From Cucumis sativus (Eukaryota > Streptophyta > Magnoliopsida > Cucurbitales > Cucurbitaceae): a stretch of 64,000 bases of DNA. The stretch spans positions 2,914,001 through 2,978,000 of the forward strand of contig NC_026661.2 of assembly GCF_000004075.3 (NCBI RefSeq), read 5' to 3'. The notes below the pieces were generated by a model, which saw only the letters and a program-made list of their open reading frames with translations, ran no database searches and had not been told where the DNA came from. Positions 33,032 to 46,099 of this stretch are shown here, one piece after another (the stretch's first letter is position 1; each line of letters begins with the position of its first letter). The position numbers and the translations under genes were made by a program.

Positions 33032-36000
33032 TTAAGAAAACATAAGCATTATGACAACGATTCCGACGTTAAAGTTAAATGAAGTAAAATATCATTGTAT
33101 TATCATATCCTGAACTTCATCATATTGAAACAGAGAAGTACGTATCAACAAGTTGAAGGAAGGAGAAACAAAAGTGACAGGGAGCATGCAATAGGGAAAG
33201 ATAAAAGCCACCAGATGTAGGAGAAAATACTACATAAAAGGCATTTAGATTCATAGAAATACGTGTAGGACTATACAACTAGATACCCTACTTTAATACA
33301 TATTAAACAAAAAAATCTAACTCAAATGCTTAAATTGACTAGTTGATTACGATAAATTTAACATTATATATTAACACAATAACACATCCAATACCATAAA
33401 TATTTATTATTGATAAACTTTTCACAATTCAAGGAAAATCAAGACAATGTTCTTGAAACTAAAAAAAAATGCCTATTCTGATGTGATTTTAAATGACATT
33501 GCAATCAGATGAATGAAGTCATTAAGGGAAAAGATTAATTAACAATTTTTTTACCAATCTTTGCAATAACAACAGAGAGTTAATATTGAATAATTGTTTT
33601 CATTTATATGCCATAAATTCAGACGATCAATTTTGGAAAAACAATATAATTTTCAAAGTGTATTATTAGTTAGAGAAAGATTGAATTCTGAGGACGAGAA
33701 ATTGCATTAAATTTTCACCCAGGGTTATAAAGTAAAACAGATAAAGAAATGAGTAAAGTAAAAAATATTAACATAATGTGACATGTTGATTAGAAAAATA
33801 GAATAGGTAGGACTTTGGTACAAAATAAATAAATAGAAAATGCACGACTTATCCCTTAATTGGTGGCGACAGTCCCAGCTACATCCATTATTAATCAAAT
33901 TCCAAAGCAATGCCATTCAATTATTATTACTATTATGATTCCTTTTTGATACCTGCTTAAATTAAAAACTATCATATTAAATTTGCTTTCAAACACACTA
34001 TAAACAAAATAATAATGTTAAAACAAAAACATAAAAACCAAGAGAATGAATGAGTCGTGACTGACAACTTGGTTATAACATTTTCAAAAATGTTAAATGT
34101 TAACTAGATCTAATATAAGTCTATATACTAATATAAATGAATCTAAAATTTTTGAAAGAAACAGAAATGAATATAGATATGATCTGACTAAGTTATGGAA
34201 ACTAAATAATTAGAAAGGAAATATAAAAAAAAAAAATTATTAGTGTTGACAATAGAAAGAGACAAAAAAGGATGACCACAACGAAATGCTTAGATATGAA
34301 TGCAAAATAATTAAACCCATGTGTCAAATTTTGTGTACCCCAATGTATTCTTTATTTCTTTTTAAATTCGTTTAGTAACCATCCAAGTTTCTTGTTGCCA
34401 TTACAATTCTTTTCAAAGATGATAGATTTTTTTGCCATAAAAGTGACAGAAACTATATAAATAAAGCCACCATGTTTGAAAATTTTAATCAATGTAAAAA
34501 TGTCACCCTTTTATATATATATATTAATAATTTCCTTATTGGATCTTTCTCAAAAGGAAAACATAAAATCTTTAGTGGATTATACTTTGTATTTGAAGTG
34601 AATTATGGTACCAATATTAGACTTATCATAAAGTTCACACATGGACAAGTTTATTTGTGTTAATTAATTAAGTAATTTATTGGATGAATAATGTAACGTC
34701 ACCATCATGCCCACGAGATTTTGACCCTTCTAATGGCCAACGTATTATTGTTTAAAGCATTTTCAGATTAGAAAAAAAAAAATAACGAAATATAAAATAT
34801 AGTCTCTTATCTTTCTTTATTGATATCTCATTAACTGTATTTATATTATTTCGCGTTTACAAGCTTAGATACTTTTAATTTATTAATCCTAACATATATG
34901 GGTTTATGGAAAATTTTCATAAATTTAATCCATCCATAAAATTCATAAAATTGATCATTTTAAAAAAAAAATTAGGTCTATTAATTTCTGTCATTTTCTC
35001 TTCTTCTCTAATTTTTTTTCTTTCCCCTTTTTCTTGTTTTGTATTTTTATAAAAATATTTTCGTTGGTTATTCCTTTCCATATTTATTCTTTCTTTTTAT
35101 CGCTTTTTTTTATAATTTGTTTTTCTTTTCTTTTCATTGTCTTTTTTCTCTATCTACAATTTTCTTTTATATTTTTTCAAACTTTTATTTAGTTTTGTAA
35201 GATCATGAAAAAAAATCATTTTCAATATTGGATTACTAAATTAAACATCTACAAACGATAAATCCAAACTGTCGTTTACTAAATCTAAATAAATGTTTAG
35301 TTGTGAACGAAAAAATCTTTAAAAAAAATAGAAAGGATCAAATATATATATTTTTTAATTTTAAACAGTTTTTGATACTTTTATTAAAATTTAAAAGCAT
35401 TTTTTTTTGTAAAAGTATCAATCAGACAGCCCATTCATTAAAAGGGTACACACTTTTGTTCTTTTCTTTAATTTCCTTTTATATATATATATATAGATAC
35501 ACATTTAAATTAGACTCCAAAACTATTCTTTCTAAATTAAGAAAAACAAATATGGTTTCCAAAATAACAACACGTAAATGATCTTTTTGAAAAAAAATTT
35601 TTTTGTTAAAAATAAAATATTTGAGAAAATGTTTACTCTTTAGTTAGTAATGAATTTGTTTATATAGATTGGAATTAATATTGATTTATTTGATATTGTA
35701 AAAGTATTTATATTTATAAATTGTGATGAATGGGGATGTAAGTGAACCGTTGATGAAACATGAATGAGGTGAGAATGTATTCCCACCATCCGATCAAACA
35801 ACTAAGCATAATTTGTTTTGAGTGACATCAGGTTTATGATGTCATCACTATGTTCTCTTGATGACTTTATAATTAATAATTAATGGACTTTTAATATTTC
35901 TGGAGCCTAAATTGTACTCACTCACTAAATAATTATATTAGAAAATAACCCTAACTTTTTTCTAAAAATAATCAATTTTTTTCATATAATGTAACAAAAT

Positions 36001-36061
36001 CCAAAAATAATACAATTTGACAAAATTTGGGCAAATTTTAACCACGTTTTTTTTAATAATA

Positions 36062-36066
<5 letters not shown>

Positions 36067-36149
<83 letters not shown>
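36067..36149. repeat. (AT)n microsatellite, about 41 units
   Basis: An uninterrupted AT dinucleotide run of 83 bp. It is a perfect palindrome able to form a cruciform or hairpin and is probably highly variable in length. Confidence 0.97.
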
Positions 36150-36156
<7 letters not shown>

Positions 36157-37575
36157 ACTATTGAGATATGTTGTTTTGAGGTACAATTTTTTCATTTAGA
36201 ACATTATTATAATTACATCTATTGTTGTATGTACTTACTTGTACTTGTGGGCAAATTTGATTTTACTTTACATTATTATAAATCATTATTAGTCCATGCT
36301 GAGATTTGAGATATGTACAAAATTGACACATTTAAACTGAAATTCCTTACTAAAACAAGATGAGTATTCTTAGAGTTTAATCCATTAATAGATATAACAT
36401 TATAGTTTAGTATTGGGTTAGAAAGTTGCGGCCCAATGTCCAAAAGATGCAAGGGAAAAATAAGATGAGATGAGAATATCACATGCTAATTAAATTTAAC
36501 TTTGAATATAATCTTAATCCAACTCTTAAATCAAAGAGTATGATCTAAACGAATTGGACATATATGTCATATCTAAGTACTCCATTTGTGACTTTTTCTC
36601 ATGGGGGATTGATCACATCAGCTTCTAAATGAGTTGGATCTACTATTTTAATATCACACAAATTTACTAAGTCCAAAAATTAATATTTTGTTTAATTATA
36701 AGTGAATTACAAGAATCTTAATTATTTTATGGTAATCCAACAATTTCATTTTTAAAGCCTTTCATTTTAGGTACAATAACTAATAAGTCTTGGAGTATAT
36801 AACTTAAAAGTAGATATGATTTAATTGCCATTATTTTAGTTAACATGCGTGAAAGTATTTATATTGTTGTGATAATTAAGTCGAGTATGCACTCAAATAA
36901 GTATGAAGTATTAAGTTTAATGAGATGCACATTAATTTTTCATTTGAAATTATTTAGCTAAGTGGCTAAGAAAAAACTTAAGAGGTGTTTAAGACAATGA
37001 GTTTATCGTCATCTTACGTTATATAGTTGGATTATAATAACTTGTGTTTAGAGTATAGTTTGTTTTAGTTTTGGTTATTATAGTACGTGTTTGAAATGTA
37101 AATTGTTTTAATTTGAAAATGAAATAGTAAAGTGTTTAAGACAAGGTTGCATTTCATGTATGTCTGTAAGTTATTTAGGTTCTGATGTGTTGTGTTGCAT
37201 GTAAAGTATTTTATATATTAGATTAGCATGTTTTATCAAGTTCAACGGTTTTGCAGAGTCGGTAGGTATCGTTAGAGGAGAACAATGTCAGTAAGCTTCA
37301 CACCATCTTTCTAACTAATTGAGTATTAGTATTAGTACTTAAATTAGGGATAAAAAGCTAACGGAAAAGAAAAATGTTACATGTGTGTGTGGAGTAAAGA
37401 AAATTAAATTTAAAGGTACTGACTTTCTATATATATATGTGTGTGAGAATATACGTAGTGCATTCAATAATTATGATCCAACAAACAATTTTTCTTGTTG
37501 TTTTAATAATTTATTTACCTTTTACTATTTGATTGGAGCTGAGATGCACCTACTGTAGTAATCTTCTGTAATGAC

Positions 37576-38158
37576 TTAGTTACCAGATATCCATGGATGC
37601 TGGAACTCGTAATTTTGTTGAAGAATATTAAACAAGGAAAAACCCTCTTCATCAGCAACCCAAATACAATTTCTATAGTCGCATCGATCAGAAAGCCAAC
37701 TTCCCTTCTCAGGCCAAAAAACCTCGAATGAAGCATGCCCGTATTTGCTACTTTGAAAGTTGCACCAAAACAATGTTGTTCGAAATAAATTCTCCTTGAA
37801 TCCCCAGTCGTATGTGCCTTTGAAGTCAAGGAGATGCACACCTGTTTAAGAATTTTAAAGACAAATCAGTTTATTCCTGTTAATTAACCTCGAAGTTGTA
37901 ATATTTGTTAAAATCAAATGAACTAAAAGAAAAAAGGAAAAAAAAATGGGGAGGTAGACACCGAATACCTAAATCGTCGTCTTTCGATTTGCAATGAACC
38001 TCTAGAGTTGCATTTTTTTGATAGTTAATAATCGTCACTTTCCAAGACGATCCTGGATCTTGATGTTTCTTGGAATATGCTGCTAAACAAGTTTTCACAC
38101 GACATGTTGATGCAAAAATAAAGAGCAAAATCAAACAAATAGTATTCATAGCTTTCAT
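37576..38158 (-). CDS. S-protein homologue (plant self-incompatibility S1 family)
   Basis: Exons 38158-37969 and 37841-37576 join in phase 1 to give 151 residues. An N-terminal signal peptide (MKAMNTICLILLFIF..) probably ends after CLA near residue 26, so the mature protein is secreted. Family traits are WKVTIINYQ at the first strand, LEVHCKSKDDDLG, then TLFWCNF, and the end DRCDYRNCIWVADEEGF. The spacing of the four mature cysteines is that of S1 proteins, which form two disulphides. A TATA box lies 63 bp upstream. The founding member of the family is the pollen-killing stigma S protein of poppy; most homologues in other plants have unknown roles in development or defence. This copy looks whole. 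Many family members have no intron, so a 127-bp intron here is worth noting, but its borders are consensus and the phases fit. Confidence 0.88.
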
Positions 38159-38220
38159 ATTTTGGCTTTAGATTATTTTGTTTTGTGTTCTTCATTTTGT
38201 ATCCTTTGGCCAATGAACCA

Positions 38221-38226
38221 TTTATA
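38221..38226 (-). promoter_or_regulatory. TATA box of the S-protein homologue gene
   Basis: The minus strand reads CTATAAATGG, with TATAAA at 38226-38221, 63 bp before the ATG. The leader would be about 30-35 nt. Confidence 0.6.
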
Positions 38227-38229
38227 GAT

Positions 38230-41200
38230 AATCATGATAATTTGGTAATTTCGTTCATGAATGTTAATCAATACGTAAGTTTTTTTTCCTATTTATTATG
38301 ATTTCCGTTTCTTATGCATTTAAATAAAGAAACTTGAACATTTGGTCAGTTATTTTATGATAATTTTTTCATAATTTTTCTATCTAAGAAATAGTTATTT
38401 AATTAATTATGTTAGCTAGGTGCAAGATTTAAAATCGAGATCGAGTGTATGGATCACATGCATCGAACGAAAATCAATTGAAATCTTAATCAGTTCATTA
38501 AACGATAAGAAGATTAAAAAATGGAGGTGTGATTAACTATGTTCGTTTGATAGCCTTCTCGTTTTTTTCTTTGTGTTTCTCATTTTTTATCGGTTCTTTC
38601 TTAGAACAAAAACAATACTATTCTTGTTTCTCGTATTTTGTTATTTTCTCTAACATTTTCACCTATTTTTTAGTTTAAATATAATTTAATTAAGTAAAAG
38701 TAAAAAAGAAAAATATATAGAATTGGAGTTTGGTGGAAGGGTATAGTTTTTAGGTTTATCTCAAAAACATTTGTTGGGTGTGTATGGCTAATTATTTGAA
38801 AGCAACTTACTCTTCTAGAAATGTCAAACGCTCAACAAATGTGAAAAACACAAGGATTAGACAAAATTCAATTAGAATCCAAAAGATTGCAAATATATGT
38901 TTTGATTCTGCTTTTAGTTTGCTTTCCTAAGCACTTTCTAACAATTAGTAATGAAATCAATATATTTACTCATTTTAACATCAAAATGAGATTGTGATTT
39001 TAGATGATAAGAGCCATACACATATATATGTATACATATATTTGTTTTAAAAAATGGACATTGTTTTAAATAATTTTAAATATATTTTTAAATTATATCC
39101 GTAATAGAAATTAAGATATTCGATAAAATTTTAAACTTTTCCTATATCTTATAAATATTTTATCAAAATTACTATTTTCTACCATTAAAAAAACATATTA
39201 ATTTAAAAACCATTTTTTTTTAAAAAAAAGGAAAACAACATTAAAATTATTAAAAAAAGTTATTTCAAATGTGTGTGTAAATAATAGAAGGAGGAATTGT
39301 AAAAAATAGCAAATTTGACAAATTATGTACATCATATAACAAAACTTTTGTATTTTATTAATAATAAACATTGACAGACATTGATATGCTTCTACCAATG
39401 CTTTGTCTCACTTACATGCATCTTAGTAAATTTTTCAAGAGTCACCCAACATAGAATTTGAAGTTCTTATGATTAAGTTTTTTTAAGTCTTTCTTAATAT
39501 TACTTTCATGTTCTTAAGATCTCCCTCATTCAAATGTGATATCGGTTCATTCATGTCTTTCTTCTAATCTCGAGCCTTACATATAAATGAGAGTATTACA
39601 TAATTATTGAACCAAAATGGGAATATATAATTTAAATTAGAAGAAAAGAAAGAGGAAAAATATGAAGAAAAGCCGCGTGAATTTTACAAGTAGATGGGTA
39701 GGGCCTGCTGTGTCCCACACCAAAATAATCTTTTTGACCAAAGTAAACCAAAGGTTCTTTTAATATAATCATTTTAGCATTTGATTCAAAAGTATCCTTT
39801 CACGGCCACCTTTATTGATTCTATTTTAGCATTTTAATATCAAATTCCCCTTTAGCCATCAGTAATTCCACACTTACACCATATTTTCGTTACACATCTT
39901 TTTACCTTGAAAATAACTTTTTTTTAAAAAAAATAAAAATAAAAATATTAACTTATATATATCTTTAACTATTACTACAACAAGATTGGTTTAAAATAGA
40001 AAACAATATATATATATATATGTAGAAAAAGCAGTAATAAATGAGAAGAGATTGTTAACTTTCTTAACATATATAGATATGAACACAAAGGTGTGATTTG
40101 GATAAAAAGGAAAGAAGAGATGTGAATGATACTCAATTAGTGGAAGAGAGAAGTTGGAAAGAAATTGAGTGGAAACTAAGTCCACTTTTCTTTCATTGAC
40201 TCTTTAAGCACAAGAATTCAAAAACATATCAACATTCCATTCATTCATGAACGCAATTTCTTTTTATTTAGTAAGATCTATCAATCAATCCATTTACACA
40301 GAAACAACTTTTCCCTATTTCTTTGGGTTCTCTCTATTCTTACTGTATTATTATAATTATTATTTTGGAATATAAGAAGGAAAAGAAAAAAAAGGAAATA
40401 TACTTTAAAGAGGAGACTTAGTTTTTTAACAAAGAATAAAATATTTTTTAAAAATATTACTGATGATTAATAACGTCAGTCTGTAAACGTCATGTTTGCC
40501 ACCGAAGACAATTTGCGTCACCAAATCCTGGACTGCATAAAAAAAAATCAACCATTGTTTTTTAAATATTATTATTTATTTCTTATCGTGCTATTTTTTT
40601 TTATATTTTAATTTATCTTTCTCTCAAATGAAATACTTTTTATCTTCAATTTAATGATTATAGTTATATCATAATATATTTTTAATTTACCAAATAATAA
40701 AAAAAAAACGAATTAAAATATTTGGTAAATTAAATTGAAGATAAAAGGCAAAACATTTCTTTTTAATTTACTTTTTATCTTCATTTTGTTATAATCATTG
40801 GCTTTTTTTTTTATCAATTTTTTTTTATTTTTGTTAAGTCAATTCAAATCGAAAAAGAAACATCAATTTAGTCTCAGAGTTTTTTTCTTCACGTTCTAAT
40901 CTGGAGAAAGCACTAAAGCTTTCGTTATCGACTTAGGTAATCAAGGAGTTTGATAAATACTACGTTCTAGTTTTGAAAGTTATGTTTTTTTTTTAATTAA
41001 TAAATTTTAATTGGGTGAGATTGTTGAAATTTGAACATAAATGGTTTAAAGTAATGAGATTACCGAATCATTTTTGAAAAAAAAGAGCATATAACTCAAT
41101 TATCAGTGATGACATATGGCCTTACACTTGAGAGATTTGGTTGTTGGACTCCATTTGTTGAAATAATAATTATAATAACAATAATAATCAAGAGTACTTT

Positions 41201-43705
41201 CTTAATTAAAGTAAAATTAACAAAAAGTAGTTTCGAAATAGGTGGGGTTGAAACACTTATCAAATAAAGCTAATATTTTGACATTACTATCGTGAACTTC
41301 CAACTTATGTGACATTAACAATCTCATGTGTATTTGGTATATATGGTTGAGTGAATAAAGTTTCTATATTATCTATCATATTTCAAATTGAAAATCCTAA
41401 AAAAATTAGAAATAAAAGCTAAATAAATTGATATTTACAAGACAAACTTTTACCTTTCATTATCATCCACGTCCAATGTCTAGAGAAAAATATTTTTTGT
41501 GGATCACTCGTTATACTTAGTAGTGTTGGAGATTTCGAAAGTTGACTTTATATTTGTTTTTAGTTCTCACTCGTGAAGTCTATACATTTGATTTTAATAT
41601 TAAAAGACTTTTTTGCCAATGTTTTTTCTATTTGGAATCTGTTGTTAATGTTCTTGCTTGTTGCTCATTGTTTCGCTGTGCAAGTTCTTCATTTGTTGAT
41701 TGCAACATTTTGAAAATTATTTTTGTTTAGGAAGAGTCTAAACCATTGATGTCGATAAGAGAATTTTTAGTCTTAGGGTGAGCCGACAGACACAACTACA
41801 AGAGAGATTCTTTGTATATCTTTAGAGGAGCCTAAGATCAATTACAGTAAAAGGTGCTTGTAAAGATATTATTGTAAGAGGGAGTCAAATCTCATGCTCA
41901 TTGTGAAAACCAAAGTGAACACGCTCAAGCCTAAGCACATGGAAAGCGTGTGGGAACGAGTGTGGGTCTCACATCTAGGTGAGATCATTGAATTAAAGTG
42001 ATATAGATATATGAGTAATACATGGAAGGCAGGTAATTAGGGTAGCTACAGTGTACCTAATGAGTGCAGTTAACAACTTTAATTGAGAATGGTTTTACGT
42101 TAATCAAGGGTTTAATGGTCAGATATATGCATCCAATTTGTTAGATTTAGTTTAGTAAGTGAGTCCAACGCTTTAGTTACATACAAATATATCAATCAAT
42201 AAAATTGAATGAATTTAGAATTAAAGTGTAAAATATATTATTGTAAAAAAGTATAACTTGCCTTACTTTAAATATAGCGGAGTCGTTTGAGATCGAGTAT
42301 CTATAAATACTTTTTTATTACTATTATGTTTACTATTTTCTTATCAAACTAAAATAATCTACTCACCAAATACATACTATTATAACTCTAACTCAAATAA
42401 TCTACCAAAAACCCAAATTATTCGGATTAGATGATCACTGTTGCCCCAGACACCCTCAGGTGGTGAATCTCTTTCTTGATTTGGGAAATTTCCTAAGTTT
42501 CTCATGGCCCTTTGGGTGAGCTGTGTAAGTCTGCTTTTCTGTCTTCTGTCTTCATCAAAAGTCTAAGCAATGTTGAATGCGCATTTATTTCCTCCCTAAG
42601 TACAATATTTTTCAAACTAATTGTTATCCTTTCACAAGAATTTTCATACTTTATTTTCTATGTAAAGCATATAAAAGAAAAAAGAAAAAAAAATCGAAAT
42701 AATTAAAATGAACGAATATGGATATATGTCATTTCAACTAATTAAAATCTTAGCTAAGAAAAGAAAACGTGGATTAATTCTGTACAAACGCACTAAATTA
42801 AACGTGTTTCAACGTATTATTAGCCGCATCTTTTTTATATTCTTATTAGCAAACAATTTTTAGAGACTTTGAGTTGTTTTAGAGTCGTTTTTCCCTTCTT
42901 TCTATTTTATAAAAATCAATGTTATAAGAAACACAATGACTTTTTCAAATTAAATAGAGTTTTCCCCTTTCAATTTAGTAATATGTTTGTGATGATTTTA
43001 ACGAGGATAGCAAGATTTTTCATAAAAAGTAATTTAATTTTATGTCAAAATTGCACGAACCTAACTCTATTCACATCCCATGTGTATTAGTAAAGAAAAG
43101 CCACAAATCTATTGTACTGAAAAAATCAATTTTACTTTGTTGTTAATTTATGTACTTTTTAAAAAATAATTTTGTTGTTGAAAAAGCCATATTTAAATTT
43201 AATGAATGTTTGATTCAAACTTTTTTTTGATGTATTTGTTGTTCTATTGGCATGTAGACGTTGTATTTAGTGAATTAGTGGTTAATTAATTAAAGTATGT
43301 ATTCATCTATGTCAGGAAAACTTTTTACAAAATGGCATAGTTAGAGAAGTCTTGGAATAATTCAAGGTTAAATTGAAAAGAATATAGATTTGTAAAGAAA
43401 GGATGATTAAAAGTAAAATGGACTAATTATTTTATACATATATCCCCAAAAGAAAAAAGAAAAAAAAAAGAAAAAGAAAAAGAGAGTAGAAAATGTCGAA
43501 AATGCCCCTCTCGGTTGGATTGTCTATTCAAATGATGCTTCTTTTTTTGTTGTTGTTGTTTCTGGGCAGTGAACTTTAATTTGATCGTACTTTGTCCTTT
43601 TATTATGTTTTGATGAAACACGATGGATTTTTCATGGCATCTTCTCCCTCTTTGGGTCCCTTCTTTCTTTCTTCTCGAAACAGCAGTAATATGTACAATT
43701 TTTTA
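38230..43705. other. Long AT-rich intergenic region
   Basis: No gene was identified in about 5.5 kb. Contents are AT-rich simple sequence, an imperfect inverted repeat at 40636-40748, and a less AT-rich island at about 41740-42120 with no coding motif that may be an unrecognised old repeat. Around 39670-39770 there is a W-box-like TTGACC and some GC-richer sequence without an obvious gene. The right end is the promoter of the second MYB gene. Confidence 0.5.
40636..40748. repeat. Imperfect inverted repeat with an adjoining direct copy
   Basis: Left parts TATCTTCAATTTAA (40641-40654) and TAATTTACCAAATA (40683-40696) are the reverse complement of TATTTGGTAAATTA and TTAAATTGAAGATA (40719-40744), apart from about 28 extra bases between the two left parts. 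CTTTTTATCTTCA recurs in direct orientation near 40771. It could be the remains of a MITE or a foldback duplication. Confidence 0.6.
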
Positions 43706-43711
43706 TTCACT

Positions 43712-43723
43712 TATATATATAAA
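43712..43723 (+). promoter_or_regulatory. TATA box of the second MYB gene
   Basis: TATATATATAAA lies about 145 bp before the start codon, giving a leader of about 110 nt that contains the CTT repeat. Confidence 0.6.
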
Positions 43724-43787
43724 TTCTTTAGTGGACTATAAGTCTTTCTTCATCAGACACAGACTTCAAGTTTTCAACTCTCACCAT

Positions 43788-43795
43788 CTTCTTCT

Positions 43796-43827
<32 letters not shown>
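43788..43827 (+). repeat. (CTT)n repeat in the leader of the second MYB gene
   Basis: About 13 CTT units with one CCT interruption lie in the predicted 5' UTR, 40-80 nt before the ATG. Pyrimidine-rich leaders of this kind are common in plants and can influence expression. Confidence 0.85.
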
Positions 43828-43866
43828 AAAAACTTCTGTTCCAATTTCTGTTCATAATTACTAGAT

Positions 43867-46032
43867 ATGGTTAGAGCTCCATTTTATGATGAAAATGGAA
43901 TTAAAAAAGGTGCATGGAGTGCTGAAGAAGATGAAAAGCTCAGAGCTTATGTTCAAGAATATGGTCATTGCAATTGGCGAGAGCTTCCTAGATATGCTGG
44001 TAATTCGTTCGCTAAAGTTACTAAGTTAATTCATTGATTAATTGATTGATGATTGATTCATATAAACCTCCAAAATCCCTTTTGGGTATAATATGTAATT
44101 GACAAATTAAAGAACTAATGACCCATTTGAAAAAAATATATGGCTCCTTATACTTGGTTTTGTTTTCAATTGCTTTACTAAAACCTTGTAGAGAGATGGA
44201 CTATACCATAACTTACAAAGTATTATGATCCTTTTGAGTTCATATTTGATCTTGATCTTCTTTTCTCTCAAGTTCTTTTGTAAAATTCAAAACATCCATT
44301 TAAAAAGAAAATGGCCCTCTTTTACTTAATTTCAGTTTTAATTTCTTTAATTATATACACCTTATTGTGAGATGAACTGGATATCCCCCATTAATTAAGT
44401 TTAATTTTGATTTTCTTCTTTCTTTGAAATTAATTATTTAGTAAAACCCCAAATAACCCACTTAAAAAAAATAGCCCTTTTTACTTAACTTTGTTTTTTT
44501 CGACTGCTTCAATAAAAACCTTTATAGATAGATGAATCAGATAGTTTCATTTTAGGGTTTATTCTTCTTTTTTTGAAGTTAGTAAAAACAAAAACAATAA
44601 CCCAGCTGGAATCAAAGAGGGCTCCTTTAGTTTTAGTATAGTTTAGGTTTTAATAGAGAAATTAATAATTGAGAATATCACCTTAGTGTTCAATCCATAT
44701 CTTCTTCTTTCCTATGAAGTTTGTTTTGTAGAATCTCATTTCCAAAAGATGTCTTCTTTTTCTAATTACTTTAAAATAAACCAAGTTATGCATATAACTT
44801 AATTACATATTCTTGATGAACATGGTATAATTAATTTAATTAAACAAGTATTTTATTGAGATACTGAGATTTGGTTGTGATTTTTTTCATGATTAGGTTT
44901 GTTGAGGTGTGGTAAAAGTTGTCGACTGCGTTGGATCAATTACCTTCGTCCAGATGTGAAAAGAGGCAATTACTCCAAAGAAGAAGAACAATTAATCCTA
45001 CAATTGCATCAACAATATGGAAACAAGTATGATTTTTTTTTCTAAGTATTAATTTCATCAAACATTAATATCACATGTTTTCAATATATATATGCATCTC
45101 TCTTATGATATATCATTACCAATGTTACTTCTGATAACTAGAGAGCTTTCCTTTAATTTAATCACTCCTTTATACATTTCTTGTATGCTATCAATGAATC
45201 ATCCTTTTTCAATAAATAAAAGAAAATACATTTCATTTTCAGAAGAGCGATTAGATTAGAATTAAGGTTAGTATGTTTAATCAGTATCCTTCCATTTGAG
45301 TATTAGCTAATTTTGTTCAAATAATTAATCTATTCAAATATTTTTTTTAGGTTAAACCGATTTGTCATAGTTATGCTATACAATAGTTTGGTGTAGTTAA
45401 AATAGTTAAAATATGTGCGAAAAAATCTCTTATCGTAATATTAGTTATATTTATAATGTATGATTAATTTTTTCTTCAGATGGTCAATGATAGCTACAAA
45501 ATTACCCGGACGAACCGATAACGAAATAAAGAATTATTGGCATACCCATTTAAAGAAGGTGAAAAGCAACAAGAATGCAAAGAAGCATGAGGAGGAGGAA
45601 ATTTGCAGTAATAAAAAACCCATCCAAAAGAGAGAAACTACAATAACATCAGAAGACAAAACCATTCTGACCAAAGAAATACTGCCATTATCTCATCAGA
45701 TATTTGAAAGCTCTTCATTTTCGACTTTGTCCTCTGAAATTTCCACAGTGACTTCGAATCAAGAATCCACACAAGATAGCCCTCCAACACCATTATTCAA
45801 GTTTCAAGAAGAACCATATGATCATCATAACAATGGAGATTTTTGGGCTAATCCATTGTTTGAAGCTGAAAATTATTTTGAAGCTGAAAGTGATCAAAAC
45901 TCAATCAACTTTGGTTTTACTGGAGGCTTCAATCACACTTATGATTTTGAGTTACTTGATGAAAACTACTTGTTAGATCAAGCAATGAAAGAATTGCCTG
46001 AAAATTATCAATCCCAATTGTATCTCTTTTGA
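43867..46032 (+). CDS. R2R3-MYB transcription factor, MYB13/14/15-like (subgroup 2)
   Basis: Exons 43867-43999, 44897-45026 and 45480-46032 join in phases 1 and 2, the same pattern as the MYB at 30.9 kb, to give 271 residues. The protein begins [20 protein letters not shown], close to the usual MVRAPCCDKNG-KKG start but lacking the cysteine pair. R2 runs to [20 protein letters not shown]3 has [20 protein letters not shown], then [19 protein letters not shown]. There is no bHLH-binding signature. The tail is Ser/Thr-rich, then acidic, with [16 protein letters not shown] recalling the W-containing activation motif of subgroup 2. Members of that group respond to stress and, in some species, control stilbene or other phenylpropanoid genes; applying that here is inference. 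Intron 1 is about 900 bp. Confidence 0.93.
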
Positions 46033-46048
46033 AAAACAAAAAAATATT

Positions 46049-46094
46049 GTATGTGTGTGTGTGTATATATATATATAATATATATATATATAAG
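46049..46094 (+). repeat. TG/TA microsatellite in the second MYB 3' UTR
   Basis: (TG)n passes into (TA)n starting about 17 bp after the stop codon. It is likely to be transcribed and polymorphic. Confidence 0.85.
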
Positions 46095-46099
46095 TGATT

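Larger units (their letters stand above)
32215..37570. other. Long AT-rich intergenic region with simple repeats
   Basis: No gene was recognised in 5.3 kb. The named contents are a 62-bp minisatellite at 32881-33031, a pyrimidine-rich stretch on the plus strand at about 34990-35175 (TTTCTTTCCCC-like) and a long AT microsatellite at 36067-36149. Short open frames are AT-biased and lack motifs. The 36260-36480 part is slightly less AT-rich but has no assignable content. Confidence 0.5.

Noticed and set aside
33165-33200. TGACAGGGAGCATGCA-like string as a miR156-type sequence
   Set aside because: It does not match the mature microRNA, and no complementary arm lies nearby.
35962-36199. Open frames made of alternating Tyr-Ile
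   Set aside because: They are translation of the AT microsatellite, not a protein.
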